NCBI GenBank assembly: GCA_049578545.1
Contig: JBAUMF010000040.1
Span: forward strand, 1-64,000
Length of the DNA: 64,000 bases
Direction: 5' to 3'
Source of the DNA: DASQBT01 sp049578545
Lineage (GTDB): Bacteria; Pseudomonadota; Gammaproteobacteria; Burkholderiales; Thiobacillaceae
The number at the start of each line of letters is the position of its first letter. Position 1 is the first letter of the stretch. The position numbers were made by a program, and so were the translations under genes. Below, piece by piece: positions 54,573 to 62,823 of the stretch. A model generated the notes under the pieces. That model made no database searches. It saw only the letters and a program-made list of their open reading frames with translations, and had not been told where the DNA came from.

Positions 54573-54971
54573 GTGATCGTGAAGATAGCCGGGTGGATAT
54601 GGCCAGCATTCGGAACACTCTATATTGGGGGTACCTTATTAGCCATTGTGACGATTCTAGTGTCGTTGTACGACAAGCGTTTCCCTTTACTTGATTTCGC
54701 TGGTATTGCTGGCGTGATGATGCTGCTCGCAAGCCCATTCGTCTGGATTGGGCTTCAAACGGTACGCTGTCGTGCCAAGGACATATTGGGCAAAGGGATT
54801 GTTTCCCTTATGACTGGAGTTTTTTTCTCCTTCAGCACAGTCCTGGCCAACTCTGCCGTTGAACGGGTGCTCATCGCTTCTTTAGCGTTCCTATTGATTT
54901 GCGCTGGTATTTTGGCACTCGTTGGCCGCCCGCATTATCGCGCTTGGCGCAGTACGCAACAACTCGACTGA
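54573..54971 (+). CDS. Integral membrane protein, unknown
   Basis: GTG 54573 (or GTG 54579) gives about 132 residues with four hydrophobic helices (L-Y-I-G-G-T-L-L-A-I-V-T-I-L-V, then F-A-G-I-A-G-V-M-M-L-L, G-V-F-F-S-F-S-T-V-L, and L-A-F-L-L-I-C-A-G-I-L-A-L-V). No family recognised. Base composition is more AT-rich than its neighbours. Located just before the complete dsbB. Confidence 0.5.
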   Translation: MIVKIAGWIWPAFGTLYIGGTLLAIVTILVSLYDKRFPLLDFAGIAGVMMLLASPFVWIGLQTVRCRAKDILGKGIVSLMTGVFFSFSTVLANSAVERVLIASLAFLLICAGILALVGRPHYRAWRSTQQLD

Positions 54972-55003
54972 AATTAAGGAGTCCAGGCTAGAATCAACCA
55001 CAT

Positions 55004-55504
55004 ATGAAGCGCATCCCCACCTCCCTCTTCTGGCTCGCCATTGCACTGGCCGGCATGGCACTCGTCGCCGCCAGCTTCCTGATGGTGGCGTTCATGAAGC
55101 TGCAGCCCTGCCCGCTGTGCATCGCCCAGCGCACGCTGTTCATGCTGATGGGCGTGGTGGCGCTGGTCGCCTTCTTTGCACGCCGAAATCTTGCCGGACG
55201 CATCGCCGGCGGGCTGACCGTGCTGACGGCGCTGTCGGGCGCGGGGGTCGCGGGATATCAGGTATGGATGCAGCACCAGCCTGCGCACATGTTCTCCTGC
55301 GGGGCCGATACCAATTTCGTCGAGGACATTGTGTACTGGCTGGGCAAGCAGGTTCCCGTTCTGTTTGATGCGCCCGGCGTGTGCCAGGACACGGCGCTGC
55401 TGATTTTTGGCCAATCGCTTGCGGTATGGGCGCTGGTCGCCTTTGCGGCGAGTGCGGTGCTGGGGCTGTGGGCGCTGCTGCGCAAAGGCACTGCTCGAAC
55501 CTGA
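55004..55504 (+). CDS. dsbB: Disulfide bond formation protein DsbB
   Basis: The 166-residue protein has four helices and both redox pairs: Cys-Pro-Leu-Cys (L-Q-P-C-P-L-C-I-A-Q-R near 34-44) in the first periplasmic loop and Cys near 98 and 126 (F-S-C-G, and P-G-V-C-Q-D) in the second. It oxidises DsbA and passes electrons to quinone. This is the only complete copy of three. Confidence 0.93.
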   Translation: MKRIPTSLFWLAIALAGMALVAASFLMVAFMKLQPCPLCIAQRTLFMLMGVVALVAFFARRNLAGRIAGGLTVLTALSGAGVAGYQVWMQHQPAHMFSCGADTNFVEDIVYWLGKQVPVLFDAPGVCQDTALLIFGQSLAVWALVAFAASAVLGLWALLRKGTART

Positions 55505-55592
55505 GCCGGATTTGTTATTCTCGTTCCGGTACAACTAATTTCCCGGCGGCCTGCTGAATGGATTTCGGTGCGCTGCACGAATCGCGAGTCGC

Positions 55593-55973
55593 ATGAAAAC
55601 CCTCTTCTCCCTGCTGGAGTCGCCCTTCCCTCCCGATTTCCATGCGTTGTATGAGGAGCTGGGCATTGTGGAGGAGCGTTTCAGCGCCGCCCGCAACCTG
55701 CACAGAGCCTTGCAAAAACAGCCGCCGGATTTCTTCGTGGGGGAGTTCGTTTATGGCTGGGGCAACAACTACGCCGGGGCAAACGTGTCGAATCTGGATG
55801 TCAGCCTGAGAACCCTTCAGTGTGTTGCGCCACAGGCGAAGATGATTGTGTTTGTGCAGCCGCATGAAGAACCCCACATCGGCAAGCTGCTGGATTTGTT
55901 TCCCATCCATGCGGTGTTGAAGTTCCCGGTCAGCGAGGAACAGATGCGGGCCGCATTGCAAACCCCGGCGTAA
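55593..55973 (+). CDS. Hypothetical protein
   Basis: The 126-residue product has a Rossmann-like pattern (N-L-H-R-A-L, F-F-V-G-E-F-V-Y-G-W near the middle, then M-I-V-F-V-Q-P-H-E, and F-P-I-H-A-V-L-K-F-P-V at the end), recalling a degenerate receiver domain without the phospho-Asp. No signal or membrane segment. No partner kinase is adjacent. Family not recognised with certainty. Confidence 0.6.
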   Translation: MKTLFSLLESPFPPDFHALYEELGIVEERFSAARNLHRALQKQPPDFFVGEFVYGWGNNYAGANVSNLDVSLRTLQCVAPQAKMIVFVQPHEEPHIGKLLDLFPIHAVLKFPVSEEQMRAALQTPA

Positions 55974-56018
55974 TGCAGCGGGACTAAAGTCGCCGGCCTC
56001 GAATTGTTCTGGCAGCGC

Positions 56019-56393
56019 CTAAAACTGCCCGGTGCGCAACAGCACCAGGGTGCAGGCGCGTTCGAACGGGATGTTCGCTGATTTCAGGCGTGCTTCGAGT
56101 TCCGGGTTTTCGCTGCCGGGATTGAAGATGACGCGGCCCGGACGAAGCCGCAGGATGGCATCGGCGATCTGGTTGGAGCGGTCAGCGCCGATGTACATGG
56201 TTAGGGTTTCAACGACGCTTTCGATGACGTCCAGGCTGTTTGCAACCGGGATGCCTTCGGTTTCCTCAAGTTTTGGATGGACGGGTATGACTTGGTGGCC
56301 GTGTTCGCGCAGCAGGCGAATCGCCTGGTTGGAATAGCGCTCGGCTTTGTGGCTGGCGCCGAGTACAACGACGCGCTGTTTTGTCTGGCTCAT
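56019..56393 (-). CDS. CoA-binding domain protein (YccU-like)
   Basis: The 124-residue protein matches the CoA-binding (Rossmann) family: V-V-V-L-G-A-S-H-K-A-E-R-Y-S near the start for the dinucleotide-like loop, G-H-Q-V-I-P-V-H-P-K, and I-F-N-P-G-S-E-N-P-E near 90-99. Proteins of this size are common and of unknown physiological role. The gene is convergent with 55593-55973. Confidence 0.85.
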   Translation of the reverse strand: MSQTKQRVVVLGASHKAERYSNQAIRLLREHGHQVIPVHPKLEETEGIPVANSLDVIESVVETLTMYIGADRSNQIADAILRLRPGRVIFNPGSENPELEARLKSANIPFERACTLVLLRTGQF

Positions 56394-56562
56394 GCTGTGC
56401 TGTGCTTGGAGGGCACGCCAATTTTAAATCAATTAAGGGGGGCAGCTTCAGCTTGATTTTTTTGGCGTTGGTTTAAAGGGGCCTGGCTCACCTAATCCCG
56501 CCACCACGGCATGAACGAACCGTACCCTATTGTCACATTATTGATCGGAGCGCCACCCAAGA

Positions 56563-56673
56563 ATGCAAGCTGAAAGAATCCCCTACCGCAACACCCACAC
56601 CGGCCAAATGATGGACGCGGTGTTGGACACGCGCGCCGACCGCTCCACCCTGGCGCAAAGCGATGAATGCTGA
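56563..56673 (+). pseudogene. 5'-relic of the repeated 90-codon gene (copy 1)
   Basis: The frame M-Q-A-E-R-I-P, T-H-T-G-Q-M-M-D-A-V-L-D and R-A-D aligns with the first 30 codons of the genes at 57410 and 59880 (K-I-P-V-R-I-T-Q-T-G-Q-M-M-D). It then diverges and ends at TGA 56671, overlapping the cupin gene start. The leader GGAGCGCCACC is similar to GGAGCGACACC before copy 2. Confidence 0.7.
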
Positions 56674-57328
56674 CTTGAACGTGCGTGTCGTGCTGGGCAC
56701 GGCGTCGATGGCGTGGCTGGACGCGGCAGACACGGGTGTGTGGCGCAAGCCGCTTGAGCGGCATGACGATGCCGGGTCCGGCGCGACCAGCATGCTGAAG
56801 TGCGCGCCGGGGTGTGCATTCGATCCGCCCGATGATGCGCTGGGTGACGAGATTCTGGTTCTGGACGGCGTGCTTGCAGATGAACGGGCCGAGTATGCGG
56901 CGGGCGCGTACCTGCGCAATCCGCCGGACTCGCCATGCGTGCCGCGTACCGATCAGGGCTGTGTGCTGTTTGTAAAACGCTACCCGTTTGATTCGGCCGA
57001 TTCTGCCGTGGTGCGTATCGATACGCTGAACGCGCGCTGGCTTCCCGGCCTGGTGCCGGGCCTGAGCGTGTTGCCCCTGCATGAGCATCGCCATGAGCAT
57101 GCGGCGCTGGTTCGCTGGCAGCCGGAAACCTATTTTCAGTCGCATGCGCATTTTGGCGGCGAGGAGATTCTGGTGCTGTCCGGCTTGTTCGAAGACGAGT
57201 TCGGCCGCTACCCGGCGGGCACCTGGATCCGCAGCCCGCACATGAGCCGGCATCAACCCTTTAGCCGCGCAGGCTGCACGATCTACGTCAAGACGGGGCA
57301 TTTGTTCAGGGAACATGGCGCCGGTTAA
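56663..57328 (+). CDS. Cupin-domain protein (ChrR-like, tandem)
   Basis: The 221-residue product has two cupin-like modules of the ChrR type: E-I-L-V-L-D-G-V-L near 63-71 and a second with H-E-H-R-H-E-H near 141-147, F-Q-S-H-A-H-F-G-G-E-E-I-L-V-L-S-G near 162-178, giving the His/Glu metal ligands in the second module. The first module lacks the histidines. The ZnR-type anti-sigma helix of ChrR is absent, so it is more likely an enzyme or sensor than an anti-sigma factor. Its start lies inside the 90-codon relic. Confidence 0.75.
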   Translation: MNADLNVRVVLGTASMAWLDAADTGVWRKPLERHDDAGSGATSMLKCAPGCAFDPPDDALGDEILVLDGVLADERAEYAAGAYLRNPPDSPCVPRTDQGCVLFVKRYPFDSADSAVVRIDTLNARWLPGLVPGLSVLPLHEHRHEHAALVRWQPETYFQSHAHFGGEEILVLSGLFEDEFGRYPAGTWIRSPHMSRHQPFSRAGCTIYVKTGHLFREHGAG

Positions 57329-57409
57329 ACGCGCCGGTACCGCATTGCCCTGGCCTTGGAATAAACTCGATTCGCCGCAATCAATCTCAACCAACCGGAG
57401 CGACACCTG

Positions 57410-57682
57410 ATGCAAACTGAAAAAATCCCTGTCCGTATCACCCAGACCGGCCAGATGATGGACGTGGTGGTGTTCGACAAGCGCGCCGATCACATCACCG
57501 TGGTGCTGGGCGAAGGCATGCACAGCGTGAAGTGCGAGCTGACCCCCACGCGCACCGGCCAGGCCTACGCCGGCTCGGCGATGGGGCGGGAGATCGTCTA
57601 CGAACGCAGCCGCACCCAGGTGCAGGCCGATCTTGACCGCCTCAACCCGGCGCTGCGCCAGTCGACACGCAAGAAGACCTGA
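57410..57682 (+). CDS. Hypothetical protein, repeated family (copy 2)
   Basis: The 90-residue product is almost identical to the one at 59880-60152 (differences in a few residues: start Q-T-E vs H-T-E, R-T-G vs R-N-G, T-Q-V vs T-Q-L, R-K-K vs R-H-K). It is soluble, with a beta-rich N-terminal half (V-V-V-F-D-K-R-A-D-H-I-T-V-V-L) and a charged C-terminal helix (V-Q-A-D-L-D-R-L). No family recognised. GGAG lies at 57397-57400. Confidence 0.65.
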   Translation: MQTEKIPVRITQTGQMMDVVVFDKRADHITVVLGEGMHSVKCELTPTRTGQAYAGSAMGREIVYERSRTQVQADLDRLNPALRQSTRKKT

Positions 57683-57802
57683 GTGCCTGAATCGATCAAC
57701 GTCGAGGCGACCATCGGGGAATCCATGACATGCACACCGAAAATCGTCTGCATATCCAGCCCCACCAGGACGACGGCGTCCTGAATCAACAAGCGCAAAG
57801 CG

Positions 57803-59536
57803 CTACACGGCGCCGGCTGCCGTGTCGAAGCTAACCTTGTTGCGCCCGGTCTCCTTGGACTGGTAGAGATATTTGTCCGCAGCGGAAATGACTGCATCCA
57901 GACTGGCGTGATGCTTGCCGCGTTCGACCACGCCGATACTTGCGGAGATGGTGACTTCTGCGCCGATGTGGTCGAGGCGCAGGTCCGCGATGGCATGGCG
58001 CAACCTTTCTGCCAGCTTGACGGCCTCCTTCAGGCTCGTTTCAGGCAGCAGCAGGATAAACTCCTCGCCGCCCCAGCGCGCCAGCACATCCTGGTCGCGA
58101 ATAATCTTCATCATGGCCTTGGCCATGGCCTTCAGCACCTCATCGCCAACGGCATGCCCGTATTGATCATTGATGCGCTTGAAGGCATCGATGTCAAGCA
58201 GAATGATGGAAAAGTTGCGGTTGTAGCGCACTGCGACGTTCCAGATGGGCGCGGCCTTGTCGTGGAAGGCGCGCCGGTTGTTGATGCCGGTGAGCGGGTC
58301 CAGTGTGGCGAGCTGCTCGGCGCGCAGTCTTTCTTCCTGGCTGACGCGGAACTGGTAGGCAAGCGCCAGTGCGAGCAGCGTCGCATCCACCATGATGCCG
58401 ATGTCGACCGCGCGGTAGGTCCAGATGTTGGTCGGGATGAATCCCCACACGGCGAGCCCGGTCAAGGCTGCACCGACCATCGCGGCAATGGCCGCCAGCA
58501 GGAAATATATCGCCGGCTTCTTGCCCGAGCGCGCGGCGAACACGCCCATGCCAAGCATCATGACGGGAAACAGCAAAACGACGCTGAATGCCAGGAGCAG
58601 CGCGTACAACTGGCTGCCCATCAGCACGGAGGCCAGCAGCAGGACGCCCACGACGGTCAGGAAGACGAGCACCGCCTTGTGCATGCGCGGGAAGTGTTCA
58701 CGGGTATCCAGGAAGCGCAGGGCGAAGAACAGGCCGCTTGCTGCATAGAGCACCATGAGCACCGGATTGGACCATTGCGCCCACTCGTAGTGGTCGGTCC
58801 ACAACCAGCGGAACCCGTGGCCGGTATAGGAGGCGTTCATCAGCAGGAACGCGCCGAGGTAAAGCGCATAAGCCCGATAGCGTGCATCGCCCATGCCGGT
58901 GTACAGCACGGCATTATAGGCCAGCAGGGCGAACAGGAAGCCGTACAGGAAGCCGTAGCTGTAGTCTTCCTTCATTTCTCTGGCGTGTGCCTCGTCAACC
59001 GGCATGAGGTGGATCGGCAGCAGCATCGGGTCGGGCGTTTCGACACGGAGGAAGACGTCGCTGACGCCGGGCGCGAACGAGTGGTCGAATACGTAGTAGC
59101 GGCTATCGACGGGGCGGGTGGCGAGCGGCCGCCGGTCGCCGGTGTGGTACTCGGCTGCAGTGGTGCCGCCCTGGCGGAAATAGACATCGACCTGGTCGAG
59201 CCAGGCCGTTTCGACCGACATGCGAAGCAACGCCGGCGACGCGGCGGAATTATCCACGCTGAAGTGGATCCAGACCGGCTGCGAACCGATGCCGAAATTC
59301 AGAAACGGGGTTTGGCCGGCAGTGAATTTGCCGTCGCGCCACGCTGCAACCACCTGCTCCAGCGTAAGCCTGCCGTCGGCTTCCTTGATGTAATCGACAT
59401 GGCGCCCAATCGCCTCTTTGGTCGTATGCATGGCCGAGATGGGTGTCGCCGGAATGGAAGACTGAGACGCTGCAGGAGCGCCCGGCAGCAGGACTGCGAA
59501 CAGCAGAAACAACAATGAGGATAGGCGGCTGATCAT
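57803..59536 (-). CDS. 7TM-DISM diguanylate cyclase (membrane)
   Basis: The 577-residue protein has a signal peptide, an extracellular 7TMR-DISMED2-type domain (about 25-175, with F-L-N-F-G-I-G-S-Q-P-V-W-I-H-F-S), seven hydrophobic segments (about 190-400), and a GGEEF domain (about 415-575). GGEEF itself is at about 507-511 (R-W-G-G-E-E-F). An RxxD I-site (R-D-Q-D) lies five residues before it. It makes c-di-GMP in response to an external ligand not yet known. Confidence 0.9.
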   Translation of the reverse strand: MISRLSSLLFLLFAVLLPGAPAASQSSIPATPISAMHTTKEAIGRHVDYIKEADGRLTLEQVVAAWRDGKFTAGQTPFLNFGIGSQPVWIHFSVDNSAASPALLRMSVETAWLDQVDVYFRQGGTTAAEYHTGDRRPLATRPVDSRYYVFDHSFAPGVSDVFLRVETPDPMLLPIHLMPVDEAHAREMKEDYSYGFLYGFLFALLAYNAVLYTGMGDARYRAYALYLGAFLLMNASYTGHGFRWLWTDHYEWAQWSNPVLMVLYAASGLFFALRFLDTREHFPRMHKAVLVFLTVVGVLLLASVLMGSQLYALLLAFSVVLLFPVMMLGMGVFAARSGKKPAIYFLLAAIAAMVGAALTGLAVWGFIPTNIWTYRAVDIGIMVDATLLALALAYQFRVSQEERLRAEQLATLDPLTGINNRRAFHDKAAPIWNVAVRYNRNFSIILLDIDAFKRINDQYGHAVGDEVLKAMAKAMMKIIRDQDVLARWGGEEFILLLPETSLKEAVKLAERLRHAIADLRLDHIGAEVTISASIGVVERGKHHASLDAVISAADKYLYQSKETGRNKVSFDTAAGAV

Positions 59537-59879
59537 GAGTCGCTCGCACCAGCCGAGCGGTTGGGAAGGTGGCTGATTATATCAGTGGCCCAATGCGGGT
59601 CCGAGAAGATCCACGGCCGCGGTAATCCGGCCATGGGGAAACGAATCAAATGGGCCAGGCTCTGAAGTTTCCCCACGAATCATGGCCGCACGGTCCGCTC
59701 TAAAGTAGCCGTCACCTACTCTCGCAACACGTGCCCCAAATGCCAAGGATCCTTCAGTTTCTTGAGCAGGATGGGCGAATCGATCACCCGTTTTGCGAAG
59801 AATTGAAATTAAAGGAAAATCCAAAGGGGCAGGCACGATTCGCGCCAACCTGCCCGACACTTACCGGAACCACCCAACC
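59537..59879. other. Spacer with interspersed repeat motifs
   Basis: About 340 bases without a supported gene. It contains two copies of the patch-wide motif (ATGGGCCAGGCTCTGAAGTT near 59651, AAAGGGGCAGGCACGATTCG near 59824). No promoter or terminator could be asserted. Confidence 0.45.
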
Positions 59880-60152
59880 ATGCACACCGAAAAAATCCCC
59901 GTCCGTATCACCCAGACCGGCCAGATGATGGACGTGGTGGTGTTCGACAAGCGCGCCGATCACATCACCGTGGTGCTGGGTGAAGGCATGCACAGCGTGA
60001 AGTGCGAGCTGACCCCCACGCGCAACGGCCAGGCCTACGCCGGCTCGGCGATGGGGCGGGAGATCGTCTACGAACGCAGCCGCACCCAGCTGCAGGCCGA
60101 TCTCGACCGTCTCAACCCAGCGTTGCGCCAGTCAACGCGGCACAAGACCTGA
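59880..60152 (+). CDS. Hypothetical protein, repeated family (copy 3)
   Basis: ATG 59880 gives 90 residues nearly identical to the product at 57410-57682. The upstream frame from 59793 is repeat sequence. Downstream bases (GACCTGAGT) are also shared with the copy at 57.4 kb. The two genes flank the diguanylate cyclase. No function is recognised. Confidence 0.65.
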   Translation: MHTEKIPVRITQTGQMMDVVVFDKRADHITVVLGEGMHSVKCELTPTRNGQAYAGSAMGREIVYERSRTQLQADLDRLNPALRQSTRHKT

Positions 60153-60190
60153 GTACTCGATTCAATCAGCGTGGATTAAAAAGGTAAGTA

Positions 60191-60643
60191 ATGAACATTT
60201 CCCTGTTTCTGCATGTCCTAGGTGTCGTCGTCTGGGTGGGCGGCATGTTCTTCGCCTACATGGCGCTGCGCCCCGTCGCCGCCAGTGTGCTCGAACCGCC
60301 GCAGCGCCTCACCCTGTGGGCCGGTGTGTTCGACAGGTTCTTCCCCTGGGTGTGGGCCTCCGTCGCGCTGATTCTGCTTACCGGCCTGCACATGCTCATG
60401 CTCATTGGCGGCGCCGCTGCCCCGCACTACGCGCTCGGCATGTTCGTGCTCGGCCTCGTCATGATGCTCATCTTCGCTCACGTCTTTTTCGCGCCGTACA
60501 GGAAACTCAAGCGCGCCGTCGCCGGGCAGGACTGGAAAGTCGGGGGTGCGGCGCTGGGCCAGATCCGCATGCTCATCGGCATCAACCTCAGCATCGGTCT
60601 GCTGACGATTGCGCTGGCGATTCTGGGCAAGATGCTGGGCTGA
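60191..60643 (+). CDS. CopD-like integral membrane protein
   Basis: The 150-residue protein has four hydrophobic helices. The first holds L-H-V-L-G-V-V-V-W-V-G-G-M-F-F and a later one L-T-G-L-H-M-L; the His residues and this layout resemble CopD/DUF-type membrane proteins that may bind haem or copper. Function in this organism is unknown. GTAAGT precedes the ATG; the Shine-Dalgarno (AAAGG) is modest. Confidence 0.7.
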   Translation: MNISLFLHVLGVVVWVGGMFFAYMALRPVAASVLEPPQRLTLWAGVFDRFFPWVWASVALILLTGLHMLMLIGGAAAPHYALGMFVLGLVMMLIFAHVFFAPYRKLKRAVAGQDWKVGGAALGQIRMLIGINLSIGLLTIALAILGKMLG

Positions 60644-60729
60644 TGCTGTATTGAACAGGCTACGGCGGAATTGAATTCGCGCAGGGCGCGCAATCCGCAT
60701 CCGGGCTAAGCCGGTTCAGCATTCAACTC

Positions 60730-61224
60730 CTACTGGCAGTTCTTCTGCTGGGCAAGCTGCATCAGCCGCTGGAGTCGCGGGTTGGCCTGCATGGCCATGG
60801 CTTGACTGGCCATGTCATTCGTCTGGCGGTTTGCCTGGTCCATGAGCGGCTTGTCTTCAGCCAGCGCCCGATGAAACTGGGCCTGCTGATAATTGGCTTC
60901 CGCCTGGCCGAGCGCCCGACTCGCCAGGCCGGTCGGGTCGAGTGACGCGGCAGTGCCTGCCGCCGCGAATCCAGCTACCACGGGCATCGCTTCAGCCATC
61001 CGCTTTTCGTTGCGCGCGACAAGCTCCGACTGGGTCTGCACAAGTGGATTGACGGTGCCGGACATCTGGTTGCCGTAGGGCGCCAGTTCGGCGGCGATCT
61101 GCTGGCAGGTCATCGCGTCGTCGCCCGGCATGGCGCCCGGCTGATCCGCGGCGAAGCCCGGCAGGCTCCAGAGCATGGCGGCACACACAGCAGTTTCGAG
61201 AACTGCCCTATGAATGGTTCTCAT
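60730..61224 (-). CDS. Hypothetical periplasmic protein
   Basis: ATG 61224 gives 164 residues with a Sec signal peptide (R-T-I-H-R-A-V then a hydrophobic stretch ending G-F-A-A-D, cleaved near residue 25). The mature part is helical and rich in Ala, Gln, Met and Asn (Q-T-N-D-M-A-S-Q-A-M-A-M-Q-A-N). It has two cysteines, C-Q near 40 and the C-terminal C-Q. Family not recognised. The frame extended to 61323 has no ribosome site. Confidence 0.6.
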   Translation of the reverse strand: MRTIHRAVLETAVCAAMLWSLPGFAADQPGAMPGDDAMTCQQIAAELAPYGNQMSGTVNPLVQTQSELVARNEKRMAEAMPVVAGFAAAGTAASLDPTGLASRALGQAEANYQQAQFHRALAEDKPLMDQANRQTNDMASQAMAMQANPRLQRLMQLAQQKNCQ

Positions 61225-61761
61225 TGCCCTACCCTCCCGCGTTGTCCGCGATGACATGAATATATTGGAAACGGCCCCCAGTTTCTGTGGCCGCGCCCGC
61301 TCACCAATTCGAATATAGGCCAAGCCATGCCGGCGTCAATGCTGAAATTGAAGTCCAACGGGCCGCGCTTGCATGGCCCGGCGAGCGTTGACCAAGCCGC
61401 ACTGCTCAATTTCATGCGCCACGAAATGGGCAAAGCGCCAGTTTGGACCGACCCGGTTTTCCCTGCGCGCCAATCATGCAACGTCTTGTTTATGCTCAAA
61501 CGCCCACGGGCCGATACATCCCGGCGACCGATGCAGTTCAAACAGCAGCACCACGCCGAGGTCAAAGCCCTCTCCATTGGCACGTGCAGGTGACTTGCTG
61601 TGAAGTTCTGATCAGCGTTGGAAGAACGCCCCATGCGGCTTGGTAGTAGAATGTACGTGATTTTTATTCGGCGATCTTTCTGTTGCACAAAATTGCCGGG
61701 TTCCTGCAACGTGGTTCCCCATATGGAGTATATGGGGCCTGAGAAATGACAAGGGTGAGGT
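61225..61761. other. Spacer with palindrome near its right end
   Basis: About 540 bases without a supported gene. CCCCATAT (61717-61724) and ATATGGGG (61730-61737) form a perfect 8-bp inverted repeat with a 5-nt spacer, ending 24 bases before the next ATG; it could be an operator or hairpin. Frames in this stretch lack ribosome sites and domain patterns. Confidence 0.5.
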
Positions 61762-62247
61762 ATGGCAGTAGAAGATTGCTACGAGGATTTTCGCAAGTCG
61801 CCGCTGGCGGCCGAGTTGACGGATGAAGAAAGTGCCCTGGTCAGCCAGCATCTTGCGTGTCGAAGACTCAAGGACGGTGAAATCCTGTTCAGGGAGGGGG
61901 ATGTCGACAACAGCCTGTATGTGATCGCAGACGGCAATCTGGCTGTGGCCCACGAGACCCCCGAGGGGGAGTGGGTGGTGCTGCATATGTTGAGACCCGG
62001 CGATCTGGCTGGCGAATTGGGTTTCCTTGATGGGCTGAAACATACCGCCACCCTGCGTTCGATCGGACAGACGGAATTGATCAGCCTGGAGCGCGAACAC
62101 CTGGAGGAACTGATTGACACCCATCCCAGGGTTGTCTATCAGGTGATGCGCGCCGTGATTCGCACCGTGCATGGCACCCTCCGGCGCATGAATATCCAGT
62201 ACGTCGAGATGTCAAACTACATCAACAAACAGCACGGCCGTTATTAA
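61762..62247 (+). CDS. Single-domain cyclic-nucleotide-binding protein
   Basis: The 161-residue protein is a cNMP-binding (Crp-type) beta-barrel: D-G-E-I-L-F-R-E-G-D-V-D-N-S-L-Y-V-I-A-D-G-N-L near 39-61, and the phosphate-binding-cassette area P-G-D-L-A-G-E-L-G-F-L-D-G near 81-93. The canonical Arg of the cassette (R-x-A) is replaced by K-H-T-A. The DNA-binding helix-turn-helix of Crp/Fnr is absent, so it is not a normal transcription factor. It may be a regulatory partner subunit. AAGGGTGAGG precedes the start. Confidence 0.85.
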   Translation: MAVEDCYEDFRKSPLAAELTDEESALVSQHLACRRLKDGEILFREGDVDNSLYVIADGNLAVAHETPEGEWVVLHMLRPGDLAGELGFLDGLKHTATLRSIGQTELISLEREHLEELIDTHPRVVYQVMRAVIRTVHGTLRRMNIQYVEMSNYINKQHGRY

Positions 62248-62443
62248 ATCGTGATCAAAGGGATCAGCTCGCGTAAGCGTCCCACAACCCCATACATCCC
62301 GGAAAGAGCGCTTTCTGGTATAAGTTCATTGCCGCGGCGACTTTATGATTCTTTTCAATTTTCCGGCGCCGCGTCCCCATGCCTGTGCTATACAGCAATC
62401 TGTAATTGACGAGTTGTCATAATAAACCTGTGGAGCAGCAAAA

Positions 62444-62737
62444 ATGTTAAAAGATGCAATGATGGTTTTGATCGGCGGATTCTTGTTGATGACCGGGCCG
62501 GCGCAGGCTGGCGATGCCGGTGCCGGCAAGGTCAAGTCAGAGAAGTGTGCCATGTGCCATGGCGAGGATGGCAAGGGTACTCCTCCTCTGGCGGGCATGA
62601 GCGTGGAGACTTTCACCAAGAACGTCAAGGATTTTCAGTCCGGAGCACGGGATAACAAGATGATGGCAAAGATGGTAAAGGGTTTGAGTGATGATGATAT
62701 TGCCGACCTGGCTGCCTACTATTCAGGCTTGCAATAA
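62444..62737 (+). CDS. Class I c-type cytochrome (c553-like)
   Basis: The 97-residue protein has a Sec signal (V-L-I-G-G-F-L-L-M-T-G-P-A-Q-A-G), then C-A-M-C-H near 36-40 as the haem attachment site, and a Met (M-A-K-M or M-K-M area, residues 70-80) as the likely axial ligand. It is a small soluble electron carrier of the periplasm. GGAG lies at 62431-62434. Confidence 0.88.
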   Translation: MLKDAMMVLIGGFLLMTGPAQAGDAGAGKVKSEKCAMCHGEDGKGTPPLAGMSVETFTKNVKDFQSGARDNKMMAKMVKGLSDDDIADLAAYYSGLQ

Positions 62738-62738
62738 G

Positions 62739-62757
62739 CAAGCAGGCTTGATCTTTT
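62739..62757 (+). terminator. Weak terminator after cytochrome gene
   Basis: CAAGC and GCTTG (62739-62743, 62746-62750) can form a 5-bp stem followed by ATCTTTTT. It is short, so its strength is doubtful. Confidence 0.35.
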
Positions 62758-62823
62758 TGGTCACCCTCATTGGTCATTCAAGGCATCGGCAAGGTAGCTG
62801 CCGGCCTTGAATCCAGGGTTGGT

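Noticed and set aside
57908..59518. Plus-strand open frame of 536 codons opposite the 7TM-DISM cyclase
   Set aside because: Shadow of the well-supported minus-strand gene; no start site or domain.
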